From: Chroococcus sp. CMT-3BRIN-NPC107
Lineage (GTDB): Bacteria; Cyanobacteriota; Cyanobacteriia; Cyanobacteriales; Chroococcidiopsidaceae
NCBI GenBank assembly: GCA_019359635.1
Contig: JAHHGY010000007.1
Location: 16,029-80,028 of the forward strand
DNA: 64,000 bases
Reading direction: 5' to 3'
The notes beneath the pieces are model-generated. The model was not told the origin of the DNA. It was given only the letters and a program-made list of their open reading frames with translations, and searched no databases. Position 1 is the first letter of the stretch; each line of letters starts with the position of its first letter. Shown here piece after piece: positions 18,226 to 26,945 of the stretch. Both the position numbers and the translations under genes were made by a program.

Positions 18226-18399
18226 TTAACGCTTGCTAGTAGTGGCTGGTTCTTTGGGAGTAGAAGGAATTTTGCTTACGGCTAAAAGTGGTACTTCTTG
18301 CCAACAGGAAGTACAAAACCAATATACTCCACGATGGCGGACGTGACGCAGTAAAGGACTGGCGCAGCAAGGACAACTATTACTATTATGGTCTTGCAT
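18226..18399 (-). CDS. Small zinc-ribbon protein
   Basis: About 57 residues with two CxxC knuckles (CPCC and CTSC) around RHVRHRGVYWFC, a pattern seen in many small cyanobacterial proteins. It probably binds one zinc; function unknown. I started at MQDHNSN rather than the upstream in-frame ATG, since the first nine residues of the longer frame (MFLKYGEKI) are unlike the family. The AGAAAAAATT leader gives only a weak ribosome site. Confidence 0.65.
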   Translation of the reverse strand: MQDHNSNSCPCCASPLLRHVRHRGVYWFCTSCWQEVPLLAVSKIPSTPKEPATTSKR

Positions 18400-18731
18400 A
18401 ATTTTTTCTCCGTATTTCAAAAACATTGCAGGGTTATTTTTTTAAAACAAATACACCAATTAAAAAAATGTGAAATTAAAGCCCACAAAAAATGCGATCG
18501 CTTTCCATTGCGGAGAATTTTAAAAGGGCAATTACACTAACCAAGATAAACCCTAGGTCTTAAACCCCCCTCTATCTTGGGGATCATCAATGCAAAAGGG
18601 TTATAGCGATCCTCAAAAATAAATTTCAAAACTCTTAATTGAATAAATCTAGCGACATGGGCAGTAAGTGCCGCTCTCCAGTAGCATAGAAAAAGCAGGT
18701 AGAACCAGAAAATTTTGAGTAGCGTAGCTCT
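18400..18731. other. Intergenic region with a long-loop inverted repeat
   Basis: About 330 bases with no gene. It includes CCAAGATA (18541-18548) and its complement TATCTTGG (18573-18580), able to form an 8-bp stem over a 24-nt loop that holds CCTAGG and a C-run. HIP1 also occurs. A small RNA or leader is possible but nothing decides it. Confidence 0.4.
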
Positions 18732-20168
18732 ATGTTAGAAAAGGCACTGATGCTTGGATGGCGACGACCGATTTTAGTAGGTGGAGTTGGTTTGTCTTTA
18801 GGGCTGTGGCTGTGGCAAGGCTTTGATAGCTCAGTGGGTCAAGGGCATGAATTAGGTATATTTGGAGCGGCTTTTTTAATTATCGGCTTGTGGTTATGGC
18901 AACAAAATAAGCTTAACAAAGCAACTTTAATTGATAATTCTCCTCCAAATCGGCAAAAAGTTGAAAGAGCGATCGCAACGGTGCATAATACCATCGGTCA
19001 ATTGCAAGTCGAAGCCGAAAATCATGCCGTGTTACCACTGTTACAAACTCAATTTACAAAAATAAACGATCTGTTAGAAAGACAGCATATAAATGTAGTT
19101 ATTACTGGTGGCAAAGCAGTAGGTAAAACAGCATTGCTGCAAACCCTATCTAGTTGGCAAAACACTACCAACAGGTCTGTAAATTTTCAAGAAACCAAGG
19201 CTTTATTTACACCCGGAGATAATGCCGTACTAGATACAAATTATGCTGACTTAGTAATATTGGCAATCGATGGAGATTTAACTGATTCTCAATGGCAAAT
19301 ATGGCAGCAAACCGTAGCAAAAAATCAACGCACTTTATTAGTTTTTAACAAGCAAGATCGGTATTTACCTGAAGCACGGGCAACTATACTAAATTCGTTG
19401 CAACACAAAGTAGCTGATGTAGTGGCGACTTCCGCACGTCCAAATCAAATTAAAGTCCGCCAGCATCAAAGCGATGGTTTGGTACGCGAATGGTTAGACA
19501 TCCCCGTTGCCGATATCAGCCAACTAAGCGACTATTTACAGCAAGTAGTAGCTAAAGAAGGGCAAGAATTAATTTGGGCAACAATTATTAGACAAGCAAT
19601 TAGCTTGCAAATAGAAGCAAAAACGGCATTAAACCAAGTGAGACAAGAAAAAGCTACCCCCATTATCGAGAAGTATCAATGGATAGCCGCCGCCGCCACC
19701 TTTGCAAACCCCATGCCAGCTTTAGATTTGCTTGCTACCGCCGCTATTAATGCTCAATTGGTGGTGGAATTAGGCAATATCTACCAGCAAAAGTTCTCAT
19801 TTCAGCAAGCCCAAACTGTAGCCGGAACAATGGGTAGCCTAATGTTGAAGTTAGGATTAGTAGAATTATCGACAAAAGCGATCGCTACTTTATTAAAAAG
19901 CAATGCCGTCACTTTTGTTGCTGGTGGTGCATTACAAGGAGTTAGCGCGGCTTACCTGACTCGCGTTGCTGGCTTGAGTTTGGTTGAATACTTCCAAAGT
20001 CAAGAAGTCGCTATAAATGCCGAAAATGGCTTAAATCTAGATAAACTTGGTCAAACCTTACAAAAAGTATTTCAGCAAAATCAACAAATTGCTTTATTAC
20101 AATCTTTTGTGCAGCAAGGAATCAGCCGTTTATTACCCCAAGTTAAAGCTGACGGGAGCGCTTCTTAA
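18732..20168 (+). CDS. Membrane-associated GTPase-like protein with DUF697 C-terminus
   Basis: A 478-residue protein with two N-terminal hydrophobic segments (ILVGGVGLSLGLWLW; GIFGAAFLIIGLWLW), a G domain with P-loop GGKAVGKTALL (about 120-135) and FNKQDR in the G4 position, and a C-terminal hydrophobic DUF697-like region (ANPMPALDLLATAAINAQLVVELG). The G3 DxxG motif is not evident, so GTP hydrolysis may be weak. A second DUF697 GTPase is at 23060-24445. Role unknown; related proteins are membrane-linked GTPases. Confidence 0.78.
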   Translation: MLEKALMLGWRRPILVGGVGLSLGLWLWQGFDSSVGQGHELGIFGAAFLIIGLWLWQQNKLNKATLIDNSPPNRQKVERAIATVHNTIGQLQVEAENHAVLPLLQTQFTKINDLLERQHINVVITGGKAVGKTALLQTLSSWQNTTNRSVNFQETKALFTPGDNAVLDTNYADLVILAIDGDLTDSQWQIWQQTVAKNQRTLLVFNKQDRYLPEARATILNSLQHKVADVVATSARPNQIKVRQHQSDGLVREWLDIPVADISQLSDYLQQVVAKEGQELIWATIIRQAISLQIEAKTALNQVRQEKATPIIEKYQWIAAAATFANPMPALDLLATAAINAQLVVELGNIYQQKFSFQQAQTVAGTMGSLMLKLGLVELSTKAIATLLKSNAVTFVAGGALQGVSAAYLTRVAGLSLVEYFQSQEVAINAENGLNLDKLGQTLQKVFQQNQQIALLQSFVQQGISRLLPQVKADGSAS

Positions 20169-20281
20169 TTGAATCTGGTGAGCTTACCCCTTCTCGATTC
20201 AGAAATATTAAAAACATAATTTTGAAAAGAGTTAGGGGTCTTAACAGATACTCTTTGAAATCGTCTCTAGTATAGTTAGGT

Positions 20282-21670
20282 TTAAAATTCTGCACTCAAC
20301 GGAGTACGCGGAAAAGGAATTACATCGCGGATGTTTGCCATTCCGGTCATAAATTGCACCAAACGCTCAAACCCCAACCCAAAGCCAGCATGGGGAACCG
20401 TACCATAACGGCGTAAATCTAAATACCACCACAAATCCTCTGGATTTAAGCCTTGATTTCTCATTCTTTGCTCTAATACGTCTATTCGTTCTTCCCGTTG
20501 AGAACCGCCGATAATTTCGCCTATTTTGGGCGCTAAAATGTCCATAGCGCTAACGGTTTTTTGGTCGTCGTTTAAACGCATATAGAAAGCTTTGATCCCC
20601 ACTGGATAATCGGTAACGATCGCAGGTTTTTTAAATAACTGTTCGGCTAAATAACGTTCGTGTTCTGATTGCAAGTCTAAGCCCCAACTTACAGGATACT
20701 CAAAAGTTACTGGAGCTTTTTCAAGCAACGAAACCGCCTCTGTATAAGTTAAACGCGCAAACTCATTGTCAATAATGTTTTGAGCGGTCGCCAGCACTGT
20801 ATTATCAATGCGATCGTTAAAAAACTCCATGTCTTCTGGGCAAGTTTCCATCACATACTTAAAAACGTGCTTTAAAAAGGCTTCGGCTAAATCCATATCG
20901 CCAAGCAAGTTGCAAAAAGCCATTTCTGGTTCTACCATCCAAAACTCTGCTAAATGCCTAGAAGTATTAGAGTTTTCGGCTCTAAAAGTTGGCGCAAAGG
21001 TATAGACATTACTAAAAGCCATTGCCATAATTTCTGCTTCTAGTTGTCCGCTTACGGTTAAATAAGCTGGTTTACCAAAGAAGTCTTGGCTATAGTCTAC
21101 TTCTTGCTTGTCTGTAACCGGAACTTTTTTTAAATCTAAGCTAGTAACAGTAAATAATTCTCCCGCGCCTTCGCAATCGCTGCTAGTAATAATCGGCGTA
21201 TGCACCCACAAAAAACCCCGTTGTTGAAAAAACTGGTGAATGGCGGTTGCACAGGCATTTCTGACGCGAAAAACTGCGCCAAAAGAATTAGTACGCGATC
21301 GCAAATGTCCAATAGTACGCAAAAATTCAAAAGAATGGCGTTTTTTTTGCAAAGGATAAGTATCGACATCAGCTTCGCCGTATACGGTGGCTGCGGTCGC
21401 TTGTAACTCAATGCGTTGCCCTTTTCCTTGCGATGGCACTAATTTCCCTGTAGCTTCTACTGAAGCCCCGGTATTTAACCGCTTTAGTAAGTTCTCGTAG
21501 TCGGGCATTTGCGAATTTAGCACTACTTGCAAATTTGCTAAAGAAGAGCCATCGTTTACTTCAATAAAGGCAAATCCTTTCAAATCGCGCTTCGTGCGTA
21601 CCCAGCCTTGAATAGTTAGTTCTGCTTCTGGCTGACCGTTTTTTAATATATCTGCAATACTTCTCGTCAT
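20282..21670 (-). CDS. asnS: Asparagine-tRNA ligase
   Basis: A 462-residue class IIb aminoacyl-tRNA synthetase that charges tRNA-Asn. The N-terminal OB-fold anticodon domain ([25 protein letters not shown]) precedes the catalytic core with motif 2 ([21 protein letters not shown]) and motif 3 ([29 protein letters not shown]). The AsnRS-type ending and length distinguish it from AspRS. The start MTRSIADIL was chosen over an upstream in-frame ATG which would overlap the neighbouring gene. Confidence 0.95.
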   Translation of the reverse strand: MTRSIADILKNGQPEAELTIQGWVRTKRDLKGFAFIEVNDGSSLANLQVVLNSQMPDYENLLKRLNTGASVEATGKLVPSQGKGQRIELQATAATVYGEADVDTYPLQKKRHSFEFLRTIGHLRSRTNSFGAVFRVRNACATAIHQFFQQRGFLWVHTPIITSSDCEGAGELFTVTSLDLKKVPVTDKQEVDYSQDFFGKPAYLTVSGQLEAEIMAMAFSNVYTFAPTFRAENSNTSRHLAEFWMVEPEMAFCNLLGDMDLAEAFLKHVFKYVMETCPEDMEFFNDRIDNTVLATAQNIIDNEFARLTYTEAVSLLEKAPVTFEYPVSWGLDLQSEHERYLAEQLFKKPAIVTDYPVGIKAFYMRLNDDQKTVSAMDILAPKIGEIIGGSQREERIDVLEQRMRNQGLNPEDLWWYLDLRRYGTVPHAGFGLGFERLVQFMTGMANIRDVIPFPRTPLSAEF

Positions 21671-21689
21671 CGTATATAAATAATTCGTT

Positions 21690-22052
21690 TTAGCTGGCAC
21701 AAGACTTTAATATCCAGCCTACAACAATACCCAGCCCTCCAAACCGTACCGCTTGCCAAAAAGGTTCTTTAAAAACATCTATAGTAAATAGCTGGCTTTC
21801 TAAACTAACTTCGATAGTTTCTAACTGAGTTTTAATTTCTTTGAGTTCTGCTTGCAAGGCTGGCAGCTTATTATTAGACAATTGCGGTCTAATTTCTTCC
21901 AATCGGTACTTAAGCTCTGCCTTACGTTGGCGATCGCTTTCTATTTGAGCATAACGCTGTTTGAGAGCAACTAATGTTTGTTCTACTTCAGCAATACTTC
22001 CCTCAATATCTGCATTTGTAACATCGGTGCTTGATGATTCGGGCGGCTGCAT
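21690..22052 (-). CDS. Coiled-coil protein with C-terminal membrane anchor
   Basis: A 120-residue protein, mostly a charged coiled coil (about residues 18-85, rich in Glu, Lys, Gln and Leu), ending in a hydrophobic helix ([20 protein letters not shown]) that should anchor it in a membrane tail-first. No named family recognised. It is 19 bases upstream of the asnS start, same strand, so the two are probably co-transcribed. Confidence 0.65.
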   Translation of the reverse strand: MQPPESSSTDVTNADIEGSIAEVEQTLVALKQRYAQIESDRQRKAELKYRLEEIRPQLSNNKLPALQAELKEIKTQLETIEVSLESQLFTIDVFKEPFWQAVRFGGLGIVVGWILKSCAS

Positions 22053-22088
22053 ATAATCCCTTGATACAGTAAGACTAGATAACCTTAT

Positions 22089-22397
22089 ATGCCCGATTTT
22101 ATGCTTGAAAATAACGATCTTGTCAAAACTGCTAACCTTAATGACTTCAGCACTCTACAATTAGCTCAAGCTTTGAGCGAAAGGCTAACTATTTCTCCTA
22201 ACGACTGGCATAAGTTAAAATCTAACCGCAAAGCTCGTTCTAGAGAACAAGCGGCGGTGGCTTTGGTATTTTTGCTCAAAGAACAACCCGACGACAACGA
22301 AGCTTTATCAAGACTACAACAAGCTACAGCGTGGTTAGATCGCTCTATTTCTGCCCCTCCCTGTCCTAGTCATGGTGCTACCGATTTAGTTAACTAA
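22089..22397 (+). CDS. Small conserved cyanobacterial protein (DUF6439-like)
   Basis: A 102-residue soluble protein. The core LAQALSERLTISPNDWHKLKSNRKARSREQAAVALVFLL and the ending ATAWLDRSISAPPCPSHG form a pattern I associate with a small family found only in cyanobacteria (DUF6439, name from memory). No function known. Its last 12 bases are a perfect palindrome shared with the end of the convergent gene. Confidence 0.65.
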   Translation: MPDFMLENNDLVKTANLNDFSTLQLAQALSERLTISPNDWHKLKSNRKARSREQAAVALVFLLKEQPDDNEALSRLQQATAWLDRSISAPPCPSHGATDLVN

Positions 22398-22832
22398 AGG
22401 AAACCGAAAACGGGACATTTGCTTACACAGTCTTAACTCTGTCCCTTCTTCGTTCCAATGTACTTGGTCGAAAATTGTTTTTAGTAAGTATGTTCCGCGA
22501 CCGTTTTCGGAGGTGTCTGGAGGTAAATAATCACTGCGATCGCAATTACAATCAGGAGTGAATCCGCAACCTTGATCGACAATTTCCCACCAGTAAAATT
22601 CACTAACTAAGAAAAAGCGAACGATGACAACTTTGCCGGGATCGAGCTTGTTGCCATGTTTGGCAGCATTAACTAAAGCTTCTTGAAGTCCCAATCTTAG
22701 TTCGGCGTGCCATTTTGCTGGCACCTCCGCCAGCAATAAATCTAAAATTGGGCAAAGGTATAGTGTGGAAGCAAAACTAATTGTGCTGCAATTGCGCCCA
22801 ACTGGACGTGGTGAAATAGTAATCACGTACAA
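22386..22832 (-). CDS. RsbW-like ATP-binding protein (anti-sigma factor kinase fold)
   Basis: A 148-residue HATPase domain protein. The N box EALVNAAKHGNKLDPG, the G1 motif EIVDQGCGFTP and the NGRGTYLLK lid match the serine-kinase anti-sigma factor group (RsbW/SpoIIAB). Such proteins bind a sigma factor or phosphorylate an anti-anti-sigma partner; no partner gene lies beside it. Convergent with the preceding gene, overlapping it by 12 bases. Confidence 0.82.
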   Translation of the reverse strand: MYVITISPRPVGRNCSTISFASTLYLCPILDLLLAEVPAKWHAELRLGLQEALVNAAKHGNKLDPGKVVIVRFFLVSEFYWWEIVDQGCGFTPDCNCDRSDYLPPDTSENGRGTYLLKTIFDQVHWNEEGTELRLCKQMSRFRFPLVN

Positions 22833-23059
22833 AAACCCCGTAGCTGTTGACTAGACATTACTTTGCTTGTTTTCTGGTTTTCCAGGCGAGCTATATAGTC
22901 TTTTCTATAAGCGCATTTTTTGTAGTCAATAAGGAGTTTTTAAAGGCAATGCTAAATTTATTTATAAAACTAAAAAATTATCATTGCTTTTTTATCTTAG
23001 CATTCCTCTTTCTATTCCCCAAGTAGTTTGTCGATATCGACTCAAAGCCTCACAGCTAT

Positions 23060-24445
23060 CTATTTCAAAAACGATAACTCTTGACGCAGGCGATAAATAA
23101 TTGTATTTGGTTCAGCACGAGAGAGAATTTCGGCAATTACCGTACTAGCACCAAATTGTCCCCAAGTACAGCCGCCTTCTAGATATGTCTGCGCTGCTTT
23201 GCCCACTGAATAACAACCATAAGCCGCAATTCCAGCTTGTATAGCCGCCGCACCCGCATAAGTTGAGAGATTCAGAGGGTTTTCACTACTAGAGAGAGCG
23301 GCAGTACTTTTACCCAATCCCCAAAATAAACTACTAGCTAATTCACCTAATAGCAAACCACCAGAACTAAATATTATGGTTTTTAATAGCTTTGCAGCCT
23401 CGTAACCAGTCATTGGCAAGTTATACAACCGTGCTAGAGCGCGAATTAAAGCTAAATCGGTAATAAATCCGCCCAATATATCTATTACAGCAATGGGATT
23501 GAGGGCGATCGCTCCTGCTTTGTATTTGGTATATCTCCAGATCAAATCTTCGGCTTGTTGGTGGCGCTCGGCTACAGTGGTAGAGGCAATTTTTGCTTGG
23601 GCTTTTTGTGCTTGTACCAAAGTATTGAGCGCTAAAAGACTGCGTCCTTCGCGATTGAGAATATTGAGAATTTTTTGTTTTAATTCATTTATTTGCGGCG
23701 CTGGAGTTTCCCATTCGTAGCCAGTTTCGCCATTAGCCCACTCTACACGCACTTCTATAGGCGCTGGTTCGGCAGATACCATCACAATTTCATCGGGCAA
23801 CATTTCCCCACTTGTTGCCCCTAATTGGCGCAGATTATTATAAATTGCCTCTCTGTCGGTATCGGGATAAAGATCGATTTTATTAAATACTAATATTAGC
23901 GGTTTTTGGTACTGACGCAACTTGCAAAGCGCTTCATACTCAGTTTGAGTAATATCTCCCGCCACTACAAACAAAATTAAGTCAGCTTGACAAGCAACAT
24001 CTTGTGCCATCAAACTTCGGGCTTCGCCGTCAATTTCGTCTAATCCTGGCGTATCAATTAGTTCTACTTTAACTTTAGAACTTGCTACCCACTGCACCGA
24101 GCGACACCACTGGGTTACACCGTTTAGAGGGCCTGTTTGCAAGATTTTTTGTCCGAGTAAGGCATTTAAAACGGCAGATTTGCCGCGACTAACTAAACCA
24201 AAAGCTGCGATCGCAATTACATTGGAATCAAGTTTGTTGAGCAATGAGTTTAGATTGTCAAATTCTGGCTTTAGCTCCTTAAGTAGTTGGGAGTTAGAAA
24301 ACTGCGAACTTGGCTTGCGTAAATTGTTGGCATACCAAGATTGTGCTTGGCGAATACTAGCACGAGCGCGGTTGAGGTGAGATTCCGCCGCCGTAGGTAC
24401 AGAAGATGTTTGACGAATGCTCACAAGATGAATTTGACGATACAA
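23060..24445 (-). CDS. Dynamin-like/Era-like GTPase with DUF697 membrane region
   Basis: A 461-residue protein with a complete G domain: P-loop GLVSRGKSAVLNALLG (G1), DTPGLDEIDG (G3) and NKIDLYP (G4). After a helical stretch, a hydrophobic DUF697-type C-terminal half (AGAIALNPIAVIDILGGFITDLALI; SSGGLLLGELASSLFWG) suggests membrane insertion. It is the better-conserved of two such GTPases in the window. Cellular role not established. Confidence 0.82.
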   Translation of the reverse strand: MYRQIHLVSIRQTSSVPTAAESHLNRARASIRQAQSWYANNLRKPSSQFSNSQLLKELKPEFDNLNSLLNKLDSNVIAIAAFGLVSRGKSAVLNALLGQKILQTGPLNGVTQWCRSVQWVASSKVKVELIDTPGLDEIDGEARSLMAQDVACQADLILFVVAGDITQTEYEALCKLRQYQKPLILVFNKIDLYPDTDREAIYNNLRQLGATSGEMLPDEIVMVSAEPAPIEVRVEWANGETGYEWETPAPQINELKQKILNILNREGRSLLALNTLVQAQKAQAKIASTTVAERHQQAEDLIWRYTKYKAGAIALNPIAVIDILGGFITDLALIRALARLYNLPMTGYEAAKLLKTIIFSSGGLLLGELASSLFWGLGKSTAALSSSENPLNLSTYAGAAAIQAGIAAYGCYSVGKAAQTYLEGGCTWGQFGASTVIAEILSRAEPNTIIYRLRQELSFLK

Positions 24446-24539
24446 CTCCTTGAACTATTATTATAAAACTTGTTATAAAACTATTGAGCTATGTTTCAAT
24501 GAACTAGGCGATCGCTGTTCTATTATCTAAATTAGAGCG

Positions 24540-25043
24540 ATGAGCAAAATTTTAGAAACTCAGCGTTTATTTTTAAACCCAATCTTACCTAGTCAACTTA
24601 ATACTCTGCACAATATCTTTATCGATCCCTACGTGAGAAAGTATTTGTGCGACGATCGCATTTTTTCCTTACAGCAAGTTGAAGAAATGCTCCTAGAAAG
24701 CCAAAAGCTTTTTGACGAACAAAAATTTGGTTTGTGGTTTATTGAGACTAAAGATAATCAAAAAATCGTTGGATTTGCTGGCTTGTGGTACTTTTTTGCA
24801 GAAAAACAGCCCCAGCTAGCTTATGCTTTGCTGCCGGAGGCAACTAAAAAAGGCTACGCTACCGAAGCATCAACTAGGATACTAGAGTATTGTTTCAACG
24901 ATCTTGGCTATCAATATCTTTTAGCAAGCTGCGACAAGCCAAACATTGAGTCTCAAAAAGTTGCGCTGAGAATTGGGATGGAAGAAGTAGAAGAAAAAAC
25001 TATTAAAGGCAATTCTACAATATTCTTCAAAATCGAAAGGTAA
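24540..25043 (+). CDS. GNAT family N-acetyltransferase (RimJ/RimL-like)
   Basis: A 167-residue acetyl-CoA-dependent acetyltransferase. The opening LETQRLFLNPILPSQLNTL and the acetyl-CoA site region AYALLPEATKKGYATEASTRILEYCF, followed by LLASCDKPNIESQKVALRIGMEE, match the RimJ/RimL subgroup. Substrate unknown. Its last six codons fall inside a 211-bp tandem duplication but the gene itself is intact. Confidence 0.82.
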   Translation: MSKILETQRLFLNPILPSQLNTLHNIFIDPYVRKYLCDDRIFSLQQVEEMLLESQKLFDEQKFGLWFIETKDNQKIVGFAGLWYFFAEKQPQLAYALLPEATKKGYATEASTRILEYCFNDLGYQYLLASCDKPNIESQKVALRIGMEEVEEKTIKGNSTIFFKIER

Positions 25044-25447
25044 AGCTGGTTAATGTTTAGTTGTGGTAGGTGAGGTAAGATAATTGCGAGCGCCAGATCC
25101 ATTTTAAGTTATGTATGCTCAAAGAAATTGATACAGATATTTGGGTTGTAGATGCGCCATTTAAGTATTTTGGGTTAAGTGTTGGTACAAGAATGACGGT
25201 TATTAGGCTAAACAATAGATTAGCTGTAATTTCGCCTTCAAAATCGAAAGGTAAAGCTGGTTAATGTTTAGTTGTGGTAGGTGAGGTAAGATAATTGCGA
25301 GCGCCAGATCCATTTTAAGTTATGTATGCTCAAAGAAATTGATACAGATATTTGGGTTGTAGATGCGCCATTTAAGTATTTTGGGTTAAGTGTTGGTACA
25401 AGAATGACGGTTATTAGGCTAAACAATAGATTAGCTGTAATTTCGCC
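25025..25447 (+). repeat. 211-bp perfect tandem duplication
   Basis: Unit 1 begins at 25025 and unit 2 at 25236; I found no mismatch between them. Each holds the end of the acetyltransferase gene, the intergenic promoter region and the first 41 codons of the DUF4336 gene. The junction shares one base. The downstream gene therefore keeps its complete leader and a second upstream copy. Confidence 0.92.
25115..25264 (+). pseudogene. Truncated duplicate of the DUF4336 gene
   Basis: The first 41 codons match the intact gene downstream (MLKEIDTDIWVVDAPFKYFG onward); the frame then runs into duplicated acetyltransferase sequence (SKSKGKAG) and stops. It could be translated as a 49-residue peptide because it has the same leader, but has no complete domain. 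Confidence 0.85.
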
Positions 25448-26036
25448 AATTCAACTAGATGATGGGACTTCTCAGCAACTCAATAAACTTGGCACAGTCA
25501 ACCATATTATTGCACCGAACGTTTATCACTACTTATTTGCCGCAGATTTTAAAGCACTTTACCCAAAAGCAACATTTTGGGCTACATCAGCCTTGAAAGC
25601 CAAAAAACCAAAACTACCCATCGATCGCATAATTGATAGCGATACTGATAATTTTCTGAGTAATCTTCAGTGCATTTTGTTTGATGGACTAAAAACTATT
25701 GATTTTAATGGTTTTAATTTATTGAATGAATTAGTTTTCTTTCATCCAAAAAGCCGAACTTTAATCCTCACAGACACTGCATTTAACTTTGATGATAGCT
25801 ATCCTTTCGTTACCCAATTTGTCGCTAGAGTAATTGGTACATACAAACAATTGAGTCCATCGTTGCTAGAAAAAGTTGCAAGCACAGAAAAAGCCAAAAT
25901 TCAGCAAGCAGTGCAAAAAATTCTCGCTTGGGATTTTGACCGCGTAATTATGGCTCACGGTAGCATCATTGAAAGTCAGGGAAAACAAACATTCAAAGCA
26001 GGATACGAGAGCTTTTTAGGTCAAACTTTACCCTAG
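25326..26036 (+). CDS. DUF4336 family protein (metallo-beta-lactamase-like fold)
   Basis: A 236-residue protein whose opening (WVVDAPFKYFGLSVGTRMTVIRL), NHIIAPNVYHYLFAADFKALYPKATFWA and ILTDTAFNF match DUF4336, a family related to metallo-beta-lactamase-fold hydrolases. The classical HxHxDH metal motif is absent (NVYHYLF replaces it), so catalysis is uncertain. Intact despite the tandem duplication covering its start. Confidence 0.75.
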   Translation: MLKEIDTDIWVVDAPFKYFGLSVGTRMTVIRLNNRLAVISPIQLDDGTSQQLNKLGTVNHIIAPNVYHYLFAADFKALYPKATFWATSALKAKKPKLPIDRIIDSDTDNFLSNLQCILFDGLKTIDFNGFNLLNELVFFHPKSRTLILTDTAFNFDDSYPFVTQFVARVIGTYKQLSPSLLEKVASTEKAKIQQAVQKILAWDFDRVIMAHGSIIESQGKQTFKAGYESFLGQTLP

Positions 26037-26162
26037 AGCAAAAATCACTCCTTCTCGATTGAGAAATCTTCAAAATACACTTTCGGTCGTAGTCAGGTGG
26101 ATATCTTTCTTAGACCAACCCTGTGGATTGAAGCCCTACAATCAACTGCTGCTTATTCATAA

Positions 26163-26576
26163 TTAGCGAAATTTTCTTTCAGATTCTTGGATAGAAACAT
26201 CGTTGATACTTGCTTCTCGTCTCTGCATCAAACCGCTTGCAGCAAATTCCCACTGTTCGTTACCGTAGGAGCGATTCCAATTATCAGACGCATCGTGCCA
26301 TTCATACTCAAAGCGCACGGAGATGCGATTTTCGGTAAAACTCCAAAGTTCTTTTTTGAGGCAGTAATTTAACTCTTTAGCCCACTTGCGTTGTAAAAAA
26401 GCTGCGATCGCCTCTCGTCCAGCAAAAAATTCCTCTCGATTCCGCCATTGAGAATCAATTGTATACGCCAGCGCGACTTTATGAGGATCGCAGGTGTTCC
26501 AGGCATCTTCCGCCGCCTGAACTTTAATTTTTGCCGTTTCAAGAGTAAAGGGGGGCAAAGGGGGTTTAGTTTCCAT
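26163..26576 (-). CDS. DUF1348/SnoaL-like NTF2-fold protein
   Basis: A 137-residue protein with the pattern of DUF1348 ([82 protein letters not shown]). The fold is a cone-shaped NTF2-like pocket; the family's activity is unknown. Start [10 protein letters not shown] preferred over an ATG five codons upstream. Confidence 0.8.
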   Translation of the reverse strand: METKPPLPPFTLETAKIKVQAAEDAWNTCDPHKVALAYTIDSQWRNREEFFAGREAIAAFLQRKWAKELNYCLKKELWSFTENRISVRFEYEWHDASDNWNRSYGNEQWEFAASGLMQRREASINDVSIQESERKFR

Positions 26577-26655
26577 AATATATTTATTCAAAAATTAGGC
26601 TAAATCGAATTTATTCTCAGGCTTCGCGTAATATCTTCAAAAAACTAAATCAGCT

Positions 26656-26882
26656 ATGGGGTTAGACTTCCATTATCAAGCAATGCCTGAAAACTGTGAA
26701 TTGCTTATCTGGGCGCGTAACGAGCCAGATTTTGGCGCAAACCTTGAGTTTTTTAATTCTTATGCTTTGATGTCGCCGGAAAAATTGACTTCCAGTGGAC
26801 ACACGAGAGTTTTGAAGAACTCAAAGCTTTCTATACTTTGGTGGCAGATCGCAAGGAAGGAGTGTTAGCTTTTGTAAGCTGA
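26656..26882 (+). pseudogene. Frameshifted, truncated small protein (possibly DUF1877-like)
   Basis: The frame opens MGLDFHYQAMPENCELLIWA and continues to YALMSPEK. Inserting one A in the A-run at 26780-26784 restores a sensible reading, KIDFQWTHESFEELKAFYTLVADRKEGVLAFVS, then stop. As written the frame ends in an unrelated tail at 26868. The corrected product of 75 residues is still shorter than DUF1877 proteins (about 150), so an internal or 3' part is probably lost too. Family assignment is tentative. Confidence 0.5.
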
Positions 26883-26945
26883 AGCTCTTGGAAGTTGGAT
26901 ATGTAGAGCGATCGCATTTCCAAGTAGCGTTCTATATTAGTGAAT

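Noticed and set aside
20190..26060. Shared motif CTTCTCGATT(C/G)AGAAAT at about 20193 and 26051
   Set aside because: A short AT-rich repeat at two gene ends; could be a dispersed repeat but two copies of this length are not enough.
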